NCBI RefSeq assembly: GCF_030161415.1
Contig: NZ_BSSU01000004.1
Coordinates: forward strand, 124,001 to 188,000
Reading direction: 5' to 3'
Origin: Thalassotalea eurytherma
GTDB taxonomy: Bacteria > Pseudomonadota > Gammaproteobacteria > Enterobacterales > Alteromonadaceae
DNA length: 64,000 nucleotides
Part shown: in pieces, positions 17,963 to 27,183 of the stretch
Layout: every line of letters begins with the position of its first letter
How positions within the stretch are numbered: position 1 is the first letter of the stretch
Notes under the pieces: model-generated
Told to the model about the DNA's origin: nothing
The model's database searches: none
What the model saw: the letters and a program-made list of their open reading frames with translations, nothing else
Made by a program: the position numbers and the translations under genes

Positions 17963-19657
17963 TTAGTTTGCACAAATTGATGTCAGCTTATTAAACTCAA
18001 TTAGTGAGTTTTGCCAAGCATGGTGGTTGCTATCACTGACATAAAAAAATTGAAGTTCTGGGCTAACAATAGCTAACGCTATACCGCCGTAACCTGACAT
18101 ATAGGGAATAAAAGTTGATCTTTTACAGTTCACTTTCACTGAAGCGTCATATAACCAAAAGCTATTGAGATATCGAATACTCGCTAGCGGGGTTTTCATG
18201 CTGTGTTTGATATTTTTATAGATTAAATCTGCTGTCTGTAAAGAGACATAATGACTTAATTTTGCCAAGTCATCCGCGGTAAAAAATAAGCCGTAACCAG
18301 TAAACGCTTGCCCAATATCTGTGGTTTTAAGAGTACTTGATGCGATTTCGCTTAAGCCTAGCGGTAAAAATATCTTATCTACTAAAAAGTCATCAAAGAG
18401 TTTCTTATCATGACCATAATGGTGTTGATAAAAGCGATTAAGCGCTACCCCTAACAGGTAAGTATCTGAAGTATGGTAAATAAACTTATTACCCGCTGAT
18501 GATTTTTTCGGATAGTGATTGCAAGCAAATTTAACTTTATCTTGATGACTTTCAGCCAAAAAAAATTTAAGTGTGTCGCTACTGCCTTCATCAACGCCAT
18601 GCTTCTCCGAAGCATAAAAGCCCGTGGTCATATTGAGTAAATGCTTAAACCTCACTCCTTGCCATTGATTTTGACTGCACTCAGTTATCCAGTCAGTGAC
18701 TTCTTCTTCAAGTAAGTTAGGGTGACGTGACCTTAAAGCGTCGCTAGTTAAACCTGCAAATACTGACTTTGCTAATGAATATGAGGGTAATACCATTTGC
18801 TGGCAAAAAGGATACTTACCCGTTCTGGTTTGACATTGACCATAGTAATGAATGCCTTTAAAAACGACTCCTAGCTGACTCATATCATGCTCAATAAATT
18901 CTTTAAGCTTTATGTTATCGAGGATTACATCATTATTGTAATTTAGTAGCTCTGTCAGTGGGCGACGAGGGAGTAAGGTTTGCTGTTCTATTTTTAACTG
19001 TTCGAGTATTGGCTCTGCTTTAATATCATTGAAAGTAGCAAATTTAGTTTGGCCAACACCCCACAAATTCACTTTGAAATACAAACAGGTTTCGCTCGTA
19101 AATTGGTAATAGTACTGAGAGGCTGTTCCCTGTTTATCAATTAAAAAGGTTAGCACCCCGTTATGGGTGCAGTTTTGATTTCGCTCCACTAACGTCAATG
19201 GCACAGTAAGTTGGTATGTGCCTGTTTGTTCAGTCTTTTCAACTAGGCCAACTCCTACAAAATAATCCCAATAGGCATGAGATGATGACTGCAAGCGACG
19301 CTCAACAGGAATTACGTTACCGTCAAGCGTAAAAAATTGAAACTTAATATCGGGTAACAATTCTCTGTCTAAGTGTGTATACCCTTGCTCTGCAACCGAT
19401 TGTTTTTTGTCAATATAAGTAAGATAGCTTTGCTCAACATTCACTTTTAGTCTTATTTCGCCAGAGAGCTTTAAGGTGCCGCTTACAGGACTAGTATTTG
19501 GATCAACTATGTGGCTATAGTTCAATGGCACAAGTGGTGGATTTCCTTTTTGTAATACCATCGAGACAAAATCGTTAGTACCAGCGGTAACTTGCCAGTT
19601 AAATGAAGACAATAAAGTGATTAACCAAAAGCTTGTTACAGCTTTGCTTAATCGCAC
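17963..19657 (-). CDS. Secreted beta-lactamase-family serine hydrolase
   Basis: 564 residues with a signal peptide (cleavage near VTAG at 24-26). Residues about 30-230 are a region I do not recognise. Residues about 240-560 are a class C beta-lactamase/penicillin-binding-like serine hydrolase: SLAK at 294-297 is the SxxK nucleophile motif, KHLLNMTTGFY is the usual block after it, and KFIYHTSDTYLLG occupies the Y-x-N/S position. The N-terminal addition makes it longer than typical EstB/AmpC-like proteins. It overlaps the sulfotransferase gene by 10 bases and precedes the MFS gene, so co-translation is likely. An esterase or peptidase on small molecules is more likely than drug resistance. Confidence 0.85.
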   Translation of the reverse strand: MRLSKAVTSFWLITLLSSFNWQVTAGTNDFVSMVLQKGNPPLVPLNYSHIVDPNTSPVSGTLKLSGEIRLKVNVEQSYLTYIDKKQSVAEQGYTHLDRELLPDIKFQFFTLDGNVIPVERRLQSSSHAYWDYFVGVGLVEKTEQTGTYQLTVPLTLVERNQNCTHNGVLTFLIDKQGTASQYYYQFTSETCLYFKVNLWGVGQTKFATFNDIKAEPILEQLKIEQQTLLPRRPLTELLNYNNDVILDNIKLKEFIEHDMSQLGVVFKGIHYYGQCQTRTGKYPFCQQMVLPSYSLAKSVFAGLTSDALRSRHPNLLEEEVTDWITECSQNQWQGVRFKHLLNMTTGFYASEKHGVDEGSSDTLKFFLAESHQDKVKFACNHYPKKSSAGNKFIYHTSDTYLLGVALNRFYQHHYGHDKKLFDDFLVDKIFLPLGLSEIASSTLKTTDIGQAFTGYGLFFTADDLAKLSHYVSLQTADLIYKNIKHSMKTPLASIRYLNSFWLYDASVKVNCKRSTFIPYMSGYGGIALAIVSPELQFFYVSDSNHHAWQNSLIEFNKLTSICAN

Positions 19658-21261
19658 GGTATTCCCGCTTCGGCTAAAACATTAATCATAGGTGCTAATT
19701 GAGCTTGGTAGTGTCGCCACTTTTCAACAGAATTTTTGTATATAGGCTCTGACACTTGACTCGCGCTGGCGGTTATTACGCTATTGCCTTGTAGCCTTGT
19801 ATCCAAATACTTATGCTGCCAGTTGAGCTGGCAATAGTTAAATAGCTCACGGCAAACCTGATCTGGTTCGATAACCAACTGCTCATAATCAACATCATAA
19901 AAAAGCTGACTGTCGAGCGATTGCCAATGAGACATTAATTTCTGATAAGAAAGAAAATACTGTGCGGTTTCCGTTTGTACATAAGAAAACGGATAAACCT
20001 GCTGAAATAAGGTTTTAAAGACGGCATAGCAGGTATCGATAGGTTCGCGTTTTACATGAATAATTTTGGCGGAAGGCAACGCTTTTTTAATTAGCCCGAG
20101 ATATAAAAAGTTTAAGGGTAACTTATCAGTGATGTATTTAACTGAATTAGCTTTTTCTTCTGGTATTCTTTGCTTAATGGTTTTCAAGTAAGCCGCGCCA
20201 AGCTGCTTATAGTCAAGTTGAGCTGAATGTTGAATTAATGCCTGTTGCGATCTTGGCGTGCCAAATTTTTTGGTGACTTGATCAATCAGTAAGGTTGAAA
20301 ATTCATTCAACTCTCCTGCTGCAAAAACACTTTGATCTGCCGCTAAGAGTTGCTCTACTAGGGTAGAGCCTGTTCTAGGCATACCAACAATAAATATTGG
20401 AGTGAGCGCTAAGCTTTCTTGGGTTGTTTCTTGGGTAGTCTCTTGCGTGGTTTGCCACCAATGATTATTTAACTCTTGCTCAATTAACGTCATCGCTTCC
20501 TGATCTTGCTTAATATCATAATGAAGGTGTTGCCGCCGCAATGCTGTCGCTTGATTTAAATAGTCAAAGGCATCGTGATATTGCGTTAAATCTTCATAGC
20601 ACTTGGCTAAACTAAACAGTACTTGTATTTTTTGTTTTGGTGCTAGCGATTTCGATAATAAACTTTCAAGATGTGATATATGATTATGCTCTGCAGTCTG
20701 CTGAGTTACATCCGTTATCAGAGCGTGAGAGTCAACATCTAACGAATTAATTTCTAATGCTTTTTCTAATGCGCTACGCGCTAACTTTTTATCGCCGCGG
20801 TAACGTAATTCGGTCGCTAAATTATAGTAATAGTCGCCATTGTTAGGGGCCTTATCTATAGCCTGATAGTAATGATGCAAGGCTTTATCAGATAAGCCAA
20901 GTTGAGAGTATATCTGAGCAAGTTGCTGTTCTTGATTATCATTTAAAGCACTTGAAGTAATATCAAGAAGAAGCTCTTTTGCTAGCTGATATTGTTTTAA
21001 TTGAATATGAATATTAGCCTGAGTTAATTGCCAACCAATATTGTTTGGCGATAGCTTATTGGCATTTTGAATACTTTGCAGGGCGGCTTTAGAGTTATTG
21101 ATACCTAGCGCTGTTTGGCTCGTAAAGTACCAACCATTAGCATAATTAGGAAATTGCTGATTGAGCTGTTGGCTTACTTTAATAGCTTGATTGAAATCTT
21201 GGCTTTTGAGGCTTTCAATACCTTGCTTAAGTAATTGCTCATGACCTTGTAACATATTCAT
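19648..21261 (-). CDS. TPR-domain sulfotransferase
   Basis: 537 residues. Residues about 10-260 are tetratricopeptide repeats (e.g. NGDYYYNLATELRYRGDKKL, ARSALEKALEINSLDVDSHA). Residues about 285-535 are a PAPS-dependent sulfotransferase domain with the 5'-phosphosulfate loop GMPRTGST at 293-300 and a 3'-phosphate-binding IIHVKREPIDTCYAVFKTLF block. A short TTQE repeat (271-282) links the two. Such TPR-sulfotransferases are common beside TonB receptors in marine proteobacteria; their acceptors are mostly unknown. It is the first gene of the three-gene operon ending at the MFS gene. Confidence 0.9.
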   Translation of the reverse strand: MNMLQGHEQLLKQGIESLKSQDFNQAIKVSQQLNQQFPNYANGWYFTSQTALGINNSKAALQSIQNANKLSPNNIGWQLTQANIHIQLKQYQLAKELLLDITSSALNDNQEQQLAQIYSQLGLSDKALHHYYQAIDKAPNNGDYYYNLATELRYRGDKKLARSALEKALEINSLDVDSHALITDVTQQTAEHNHISHLESLLSKSLAPKQKIQVLFSLAKCYEDLTQYHDAFDYLNQATALRRQHLHYDIKQDQEAMTLIEQELNNHWWQTTQETTQETTQESLALTPIFIVGMPRTGSTLVEQLLAADQSVFAAGELNEFSTLLIDQVTKKFGTPRSQQALIQHSAQLDYKQLGAAYLKTIKQRIPEEKANSVKYITDKLPLNFLYLGLIKKALPSAKIIHVKREPIDTCYAVFKTLFQQVYPFSYVQTETAQYFLSYQKLMSHWQSLDSQLFYDVDYEQLVIEPDQVCRELFNYCQLNWQHKYLDTRLQGNSVITASASQVSEPIYKNSVEKWRHYQAQLAPMINVLAEAGIPCD

Positions 21262-21326
21262 CTATAAGGACTTATGTTGTTTACTTTCGTTATACATCAA
21301 TATATTCGAGATTGGTTTTAAAAACA

Positions 21327-21362
21327 AAAGTTAAGTTATCATCCTTAATAACTTAACTTTTT
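21327..21362 (-). terminator. Terminator of the TonB-receptor transcript
   Basis: A 13-bp perfect stem AAAGTTAAGTTAT / ATAACTTAACTTT (21327-21339 with 21348-21360). On the minus strand it is followed by TTGTTTTT, 11 bases after the receptor stop. It separates the receptor unit from the sulfotransferase operon; the T-run on the plus side means it could also act in that direction. Confidence 0.85.
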
Positions 21363-21373
21363 GTTCAGCGCTA

Positions 21374-23869
21374 CTAGAATTGATAAGACACTGATATACC
21401 CAATGTTCTAGGACGGGCAATCATATCTTTTTGGTTATTACCATAGTAGTTTTCAAACACCCCTGTATCTGTGCTCCAGTATGTGGCCGGATAACTTGCA
21501 GTAACCCCTTCTTCATTGGTTAGGTTTTTCGCATAAAGCGCTAGCACCCAGTTTTCAAGGTAAAACTGAACGTTTGCATTGACGATAGTGAAACCATCAA
21601 ATTCATCATAAACAGCACTGTCAGGCACAACAGAGTTAACTGTATCAGACTGATAATAAGCCGATAAGTTAGTGCTCATATCAATTTCATTGGTTAATGA
21701 CATGGTATGACTTAATGCAATCGAGAAAGTATGCTCTGCAACTCCTGGTAAGCGAGCGCCAGCGGGAGCTATTTCTGACTCTGACTGGGGCTGAATTAAG
21801 GCTTCAGTTAACTCCGAACGGGTATAGGCATAGCCGACATTCATATTCAGTGAATCTGTCAAGGTAATACTGGCTTCAAATTCAGCACCTTTACTTTCTG
21901 CAGCGCCGCCGTTTTGTGCAATAAAAAAGCCCCACCAAGCTGTGCCGGTATTTAGTTGAGGATTTTCCCAGTCAACCATGTAAATATCTGCAGAGTATAT
22001 GACATTTTCAGTCCAGCCTTTAATACCTAACTCATAGTTAGTTACAGTATCTTTGCCATAGGTCTCTACAGTTTCGGGGTTGAGCTCAGTAAATGGCCCG
22101 CTGGTTGGCACTGCGTTAGAGCCACCTCGTCTAAAACCTTCTGAATAAGTCGCATAGGCTGTCATATTATCTGCCAAGTCATAAGACAAGTTAAACTTAA
22201 ACAAAGTATCGCTTTCGCTTTGAGTTTCAAATGGTACAAAAGGGATATCTTCGGGCTGTAAATATGCAAAAAAGGTAGATGTTTCATTGGTTAATTCGTT
22301 ATCAAACCAACGAATACCAGCCGTGCTTCTAAAACTATCACTAAAGTGATAAGTAAATTCACCGAATATCGCTAAGTCGGTAAAATTTTCATTTCGAATA
22401 TATGAAAAATCCATATCATTAATTGCGGGTACTCCTGCCCACCAACTGCCATTAGCGGCGCAAGCATCGCCAACATCAACACAGGCAAAGCCATATTCAC
22501 CCAATCCGCGTAAATGCGAGAAGTTAGTCGTTTTACGATCTTGATCCGTATAAAAAGCACCAATTAACCAATCAATGCTGTCATTGTCATCCGTATTTGA
22601 TACTAAGCGAAACTCTTGAATTACTGCCTCATCTTCAAAGCCTGCTTCAACATGCGCCGCTGGACGAGGGTTGCCAGTATATAAAATATCAAACCAGTTA
22701 GTAAAACCAACACCACCGGTGCGGTCAGTTACCCATAAACTGGTATTATCACGCCAACCACTACCTTCATGGGTATAAGAAGAGGTATTTGAAGTCAATG
22801 TAGCAAAGCCTAAGTCAGCAACTATTTCTAAACTGACTAAGTCAACATCTCGTTCAGATTGCTCTAAGAATGTTGAGCCATTTTCATAATCACCATACTC
22901 ATTACCCAAGTAATCAGCGCCGCGAGTAACCGCACGGCGACCACCAATTTCATCACTTTGATTATGGTAGGTAAGAAGTAAATCTACGTTATCTGTAAGC
23001 TCGGAACCTAGCGCAATCTTTACATAAGTTTGTTCGACAGTATCAACATCTTTTTTGCTGCGATAACAAGAACCATTAAATGTTAACTCTTCAGCGGTAA
23101 GCTGGCCATTAACAGGCACACAGTCGCCATTATCAGCTTTAACTACAGGCACCCCACCATTATCTACTTGGTATAAGTTAACTTGATCGATAATACCGTC
23201 ATTATCCACTTGACTGACAACGACACGAACCGCTGTTTTATCTGAAAGAGGCAGGTTAAACATACCATCAAAAGACATATTATTACCGTCGGAGCCATCT
23301 GTTTGACCAAAGTCCAATTTTACACTGCCTTCGGTAAGATCTGCATCGGGTTTATTCATGATATAGCGCACGGTACCACCCAATGCACCAGAACCATAAA
23401 GTGTACCTTGAGGGCCACGCAATAACTCAACACGTTCAATATCTTTTAATAAGAAGTTGGCAAATACAGGTGTGCTATCAACATAAGTAGAAACAGTTGG
23501 TACCGTCGATTGGCCAACATCTGCCCCTGAAAATCCACCTTCAACATTGATACCTCTAATAATCATGCTATTTGCAGTACCGCCATTTCTCGGACCTTTA
23601 TCAATTAACGTAATACCGGCAAAATTTCTCACCAATTCAGAGTTATCTAACACATTGCGTGATTCAAGCTCCTCTCCAGACATTGCGGAAATATTAAATG
23701 GCAATTCATCAATAGTTGAAGTTCTGTGAGTTGCAGTAACTTGAATACGCTCCACTTCAGATTCTTGCTGATTTTGTTCAGCTTGAGCTACCAATGAGGT
23801 TAACGATAAGAGTAATGCTGAGGTGACAGCATTTGCGACTAACGACTTGTTGAAGGTTTGTGCTTTCAT
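21374..23869 (-). CDS. TonB-dependent outer-membrane receptor
   Basis: 831 residues from the ATG at 23869, which has GGAAG a few bases upstream and gives a proper signal peptide (MKAQTFNKSLVANAVTSALL). The frame is open to 23959, but the extra residues are not signal-like. The plug domain starts with VERIQVTATHRTSTIDELPF, and the RVELLRGPQGTLYGSGALGG block is diagnostic. The barrel ends in SVSYQF, with the terminal aromatic typical of outer-membrane proteins. The sequence resembles the large FecA/CirA-like group of marine bacteria rather than SusC. The substrate is unknown; the nitrilase-type gene upstream suggests a nitrogen-containing compound. Confidence 0.95.
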   Translation of the reverse strand: MKAQTFNKSLVANAVTSALLLSLTSLVAQAEQNQQESEVERIQVTATHRTSTIDELPFNISAMSGEELESRNVLDNSELVRNFAGITLIDKGPRNGGTANSMIIRGINVEGGFSGADVGQSTVPTVSTYVDSTPVFANFLLKDIERVELLRGPQGTLYGSGALGGTVRYIMNKPDADLTEGSVKLDFGQTDGSDGNNMSFDGMFNLPLSDKTAVRVVVSQVDNDGIIDQVNLYQVDNGGVPVVKADNGDCVPVNGQLTAEELTFNGSCYRSKKDVDTVEQTYVKIALGSELTDNVDLLLTYHNQSDEIGGRRAVTRGADYLGNEYGDYENGSTFLEQSERDVDLVSLEIVADLGFATLTSNTSSYTHEGSGWRDNTSLWVTDRTGGVGFTNWFDILYTGNPRPAAHVEAGFEDEAVIQEFRLVSNTDDNDSIDWLIGAFYTDQDRKTTNFSHLRGLGEYGFACVDVGDACAANGSWWAGVPAINDMDFSYIRNENFTDLAIFGEFTYHFSDSFRSTAGIRWFDNELTNETSTFFAYLQPEDIPFVPFETQSESDTLFKFNLSYDLADNMTAYATYSEGFRRGGSNAVPTSGPFTELNPETVETYGKDTVTNYELGIKGWTENVIYSADIYMVDWENPQLNTGTAWWGFFIAQNGGAAESKGAEFEASITLTDSLNMNVGYAYTRSELTEALIQPQSESEIAPAGARLPGVAEHTFSIALSHTMSLTNEIDMSTNLSAYYQSDTVNSVVPDSAVYDEFDGFTIVNANVQFYLENWVLALYAKNLTNEEGVTASYPATYWSTDTGVFENYYGNNQKDMIARPRTLGISVSYQF

Positions 23870-23980
23870 GTTTTGCTTCCAGTTTCTGTTGTTTTTTTTT
23901 TCGCCTAACTTCAGACTAATCCATGATTGACCACGTTTTATAGCGCCAGTTAGGAACAATCTATAGTTCCAGAATTATTT

Positions 23981-24838
23981 CTAGCTATTTTTTTTTGATG
24001 CTGGCAATTTAAGCTCACCAAGCTTACTTAACTCATTGTCATTGTTTATTATTTTTGAAACCTGTTGAATTATCCGACGGTTATCCCGAAAGCTCTTTAA
24101 CGGCTGACCAAGATTAAATAGACCGTTTTCTCGATTTCGCCTGACATTAGAAAAATCAACTTCTATAGGGATAACTTCTTCATCTGAGCCTGCTTGGTAA
24201 ATCAGGTTACCATCTGGCCCTACCATTATTGATTGACCATTTCCCAGTGGACTAGAAGCATTGAGACCAAAAACATAACACTGGTTTTGTATGGCCGTAG
24301 CTTGGCTTAGTATTAATTCTTTCTGGCGATCAATGGTTCCAGTTAAGGTAGGGTAAATAAGCACTTCTGCACCTAAGCAAGTCAAGGAGCGAGCAACCTC
24401 AGGAATCCAGAGGTCGTAGCAAATAGCAATGCCAATACGCCCTTGCGGGACATCAAACACAACAAAGTCTTGACCTGCTTCTACGCCACTCTCATATGGA
24501 TAAAATGGATATATTTTACGATACCGTTCAATCACCTCTCCTTGATTATTAATGACAGGCGCAGTGTTATAGACTTTGTCATCTACTTGCTCAAAAAAGG
24601 AGCCAGGTATTAGCCAAATATCATTTTCTTTAGCCAATTGACAATATAACTTTTCAGCTTTACTTGGCAGGGGGCTCGCAAATTTTTTATCAACACCAAA
24701 ACTTGCTAATTCACTGATGACTATCATATCTAGCCATGGAAAACGTTTTTTAGTGTGAACTATTTTCTCACTAATAAGATCTGTCGAATCGCCTGACGAC
24801 AACTTTAACTGGAGACCAGCAATGGAAAAATGACTCAT
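23981..24838 (-). CDS. Nitrilase-superfamily carbon-nitrogen hydrolase
   Basis: 285-residue cytoplasmic amidase of the nitrilase fold. The Glu-Lys-Cys triad is E43 (VISELASFG), K108 (YRKIYPFYPYE) and C140 (IAICYDLWIPEVAR). The length and lack of a glutaminase or synthetase domain fit a stand-alone amidase acting on a carboxamide or N-carbamoyl compound. It lies between the MocR regulator and the TonB receptor on the same strand, 111 bases before the receptor start. Direct repeats in its upstream region may be the MocR operator. Substrate not predictable. Confidence 0.9.
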   Translation of the reverse strand: MSHFSIAGLQLKLSSGDSTDLISEKIVHTKKRFPWLDMIVISELASFGVDKKFASPLPSKAEKLYCQLAKENDIWLIPGSFFEQVDDKVYNTAPVINNQGEVIERYRKIYPFYPYESGVEAGQDFVVFDVPQGRIGIAICYDLWIPEVARSLTCLGAEVLIYPTLTGTIDRQKELILSQATAIQNQCYVFGLNASSPLGNGQSIMVGPDGNLIYQAGSDEEVIPIEVDFSNVRRNRENGLFNLGQPLKSFRDNRRIIQQVSKIINNDNELSKLGELKLPASKKNS

Positions 24839-24919
24839 AAATAATTACACCCAACTAAGAGAGCTACCTAAAATATGATTTGATGTAATCACTTTATAAA
24901 ATGAACGACGCCAACATTA

Positions 24920-24950
24920 GTACCAGTATCAGCAAAAAAATGGTACCAGT
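24920..24950. promoter_or_regulatory. Direct repeats upstream of the nitrilase gene, possible MocR operator
   Basis: GTACCAGT occurs at 24920-24927 and again in the same orientation at 24943-24950, 23 bases apart (about two helical turns). They lie 80-112 bases before the nitrilase start, just after the MocR gene end. MocR/GabR proteins typically bind direct repeats; the B. subtilis GabR box is ATACCA, close to the TACCA core here. This is a match by eye only. Confidence 0.4.
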
Positions 24951-24982
24951 TAGTTTTTTTAAGAAATATTTAATTAAGTTAG

Positions 24983-26785
24983 CTAGAGTATCGTTAAGTG
25001 ACGAACAAAAGCGTAATGATGATCAAACCATTTCATTTTATTACCGTCAGTAACTACATAAAATCCTTTAACTTCACCATAGCCCCAGAGTTTCCATTGA
25101 CGACAATACATGCCGTTTTCGATCCACCATCGCCCAGTATCTGTCTCATTATCAATCCCCCCCGTATAGCCAAACATCTTTCCGTCAGGTAGTAATTCAA
25201 TTACACACGGGACACCATAGACCATTTGGCATTCGAGTTTACTTCCGGAAAGCACACTATCTAGTGTGGAATTATCGAGTAATTGCCCTTTACTATTTGA
25301 GAAACTTTCTTCGTCATCAGATAATTTATGAATGAGCTCTGCCAGCTTACTGACACCTGTCCTGATCCGTTCGTTACTGATACTGGTAATGCCCATACGA
25401 AAACAGTTTTCTGGTGATTCTACCGTTGCAAAGTAACGCTTTACCGGTTCAATCAAAATGCCAATTTCAGCTGCCTCTTCTCGTAACCGTTGACCATCAA
25501 GGTTTTTAGGTCCAGTTATCCAATAAGCAGTTCCGCCTTGTATAGGGCCAGTATTTATGCAGTTAGGGAGGTAAATATTAAGTGCTTCTCTTAATGTAAG
25601 CCAACGTTCAAAAAAGATTTTGTGTAAGTGCATCATATAAGAGTCGTAATAACCCAAGGCTAGAAAGTGTGCAACCGCTCTTTGGTTATTTAACGGTGGA
25701 GTTCGGGTAGTTACTTTTCTTAGCTTTCGTAACTCATGAATAACCCCTGAATCAGCAACAATAAAAGCGATTTGAATACCCGATGCTAAAACCTTTGATA
25801 AGCAAGAAACATAAACAACGCGATTTTCTTTGTCTAAACTTTTTAACGCTGGGTGAGGTTGGCCTAAGAAGTTACTTTCAAACTCAAAGTCATCTTCAAT
25901 CACCAATAAGTCTTGTTGATGAGCCTTTTCAAGTAACTGTTTTCTTCTTTCCATCGACATAGTGACACTTGTCGGTGTTTGATGACTCGGAGTCGTATAA
26001 AGCAAATCGCAAACATCTAGCTGACTGCAAACAGTTATGCCTTGGTTGTCAACAGGTTGATGAACAATAGAGGCTCCTTTATGCATCAACAACTCTCGCA
26101 TTTCAGGATAGCCAGGCTCTTCAACAGCAACAGTGACCGTATTGTCAACAAATAAGTCGGTGATTAGGCTTAACGCCTGCTGGCTTCCGATGGTGATGAT
26201 TATTTCATCTCTATCTGCAACGATACCGCGTCTTGGTAATATCTTACTTCTAATCTCTTCAATAAGCTTAGGATCATCATCAATGCCTTGTAACTTTGAC
26301 CATTGATAGATTTCTCTTGGCGCATTGGCCTTTCTATTCGCTTCACGCCATTGGGTAACAGGGTATAAGGATGAGTCATATTTACCATCAATAAATGGAA
26401 ATTGGTAATCCTGCCAATTTTTAGGACTGGATGAGGCATTAGTGGAATGCCATGCTCCCTTATACCTATGATGATTATCTATCGGTTGCCGTTTGAATTG
26501 TAACTCTCGATTCTTATTAGCAACTTTTCCTTGCGCTATTTCATCACAAACATATATCCCACTCCGTTGCTTGCTTATAATATAACCTTCATCAAGTAAT
26601 GCTTGATAAACAAGGGTAACGGTATTTCGAGAAACATTGAGTTGCTTGGCTAGTTTCCTAGAGGAAGGCAATTTACTTCCTGGTAAAAAGGAGCCCCGCA
26701 AAATGCCTTCAACCAATTGCTGTCGAATTTGACTCTGCAGGCTGTCTTCTTTATCGAAATCAATATGGATAAGAGTTGTGTTCAT
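24983..26785 (-). CDS. MocR-family regulator with an extra C-terminal domain
   Basis: 600 residues, about 100-130 longer than ordinary MocR proteins. Residues 1-80 are a GntR winged helix (LPSSRKLAKQLNVSRNTVTL). Residues about 115-505 are the aminotransferase-like domain with PLP lysine K331 (SCLSKVLASG) and VIEDDFEFE. Residues about 525-600 form an added domain: DGKMFGYTGG, RWWIENGMYCRQWKLWGYG, FYVVTDGNKMKWFD. That Gly/Trp-rich pattern resembles small domains usually found in secreted or stand-alone proteins. The two parts are one continuous frame. The protein is a good candidate regulator of the nitrilase/receptor genes downstream and perhaps of gabDT upstream. Confidence 0.88.
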   Translation of the reverse strand: MNTTLIHIDFDKEDSLQSQIRQQLVEGILRGSFLPGSKLPSSRKLAKQLNVSRNTVTLVYQALLDEGYIISKQRSGIYVCDEIAQGKVANKNRELQFKRQPIDNHHRYKGAWHSTNASSSPKNWQDYQFPFIDGKYDSSLYPVTQWREANRKANAPREIYQWSKLQGIDDDPKLIEEIRSKILPRRGIVADRDEIIITIGSQQALSLITDLFVDNTVTVAVEEPGYPEMRELLMHKGASIVHQPVDNQGITVCSQLDVCDLLYTTPSHQTPTSVTMSMERRKQLLEKAHQQDLLVIEDDFEFESNFLGQPHPALKSLDKENRVVYVSCLSKVLASGIQIAFIVADSGVIHELRKLRKVTTRTPPLNNQRAVAHFLALGYYDSYMMHLHKIFFERWLTLREALNIYLPNCINTGPIQGGTAYWITGPKNLDGQRLREEAAEIGILIEPVKRYFATVESPENCFRMGITSISNERIRTGVSKLAELIHKLSDDEESFSNSKGQLLDNSTLDSVLSGSKLECQMVYGVPCVIELLPDGKMFGYTGGIDNETDTGRWWIENGMYCRQWKLWGYGEVKGFYVVTDGNKMKWFDHHYAFVRHLTIL

Positions 26786-26901
26786 TGTTCAACATTATCT
26801 TAGTATTGAGTAAGTTAGCAACCCTTTTGATATTTATCCGTAATCAACTTCAGGCTTTATGCTGACTAGTGGTAGTGATATCAATGTTGCTTATATCAAC
26901 G

Positions 26902-27063
26902 TTAGTTATAACCTAAGATAAAGCTTTTTTCGTCCTGCTCTATTTGTCTGTCAAAATCTTGAATAGCTTCATTTTCAGTTTGTTTGGGGTCATTATTACT
27001 TACTAAAGTTTGCATTTCTGCAAATAGGCAGGTTTCTAATAAATCTTTTGATATATTTCTCAT
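26902..27063 (-). CDS. Small hypothetical protein, 53 residues
   Basis: Starts at the ATG at 27063, with GGAG seven bases upstream; a longer frame to 27096 lacks a binding site. The product (MRNISKDLLETCLFAEMQTL...KSFILGYN) is acidic and probably helical, with one cysteine and no membrane segment. It lies between gabT and the MocR gene on the same strand, 120 bases after the gabT stop, so it may be the tail of the gab transcript. I do not recognise it. Confidence 0.55.
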   Translation of the reverse strand: MRNISKDLLETCLFAEMQTLVSNNDPKQTENEAIQDFDRQIEQDEKSFILGYN

Positions 27064-27183
27064 AGCTAAACTCCGGTAATGAAGCAAAGCCAACAAAGCT
27101 TTGCCTTATTTACAGCTCTTATATTCCTCTGTTGAATATTCGCTAACATCGAGCACTTCAAAGCATTATCAATAGATAGATGA

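Noticed and set aside
17963-19657. Antibiotic-resistance beta-lactamase
   Set aside because: Only the general SxxK serine-hydrolase fold is present, with a large extra N-terminal region and a catabolic-type neighbourhood; no reason to call resistance.
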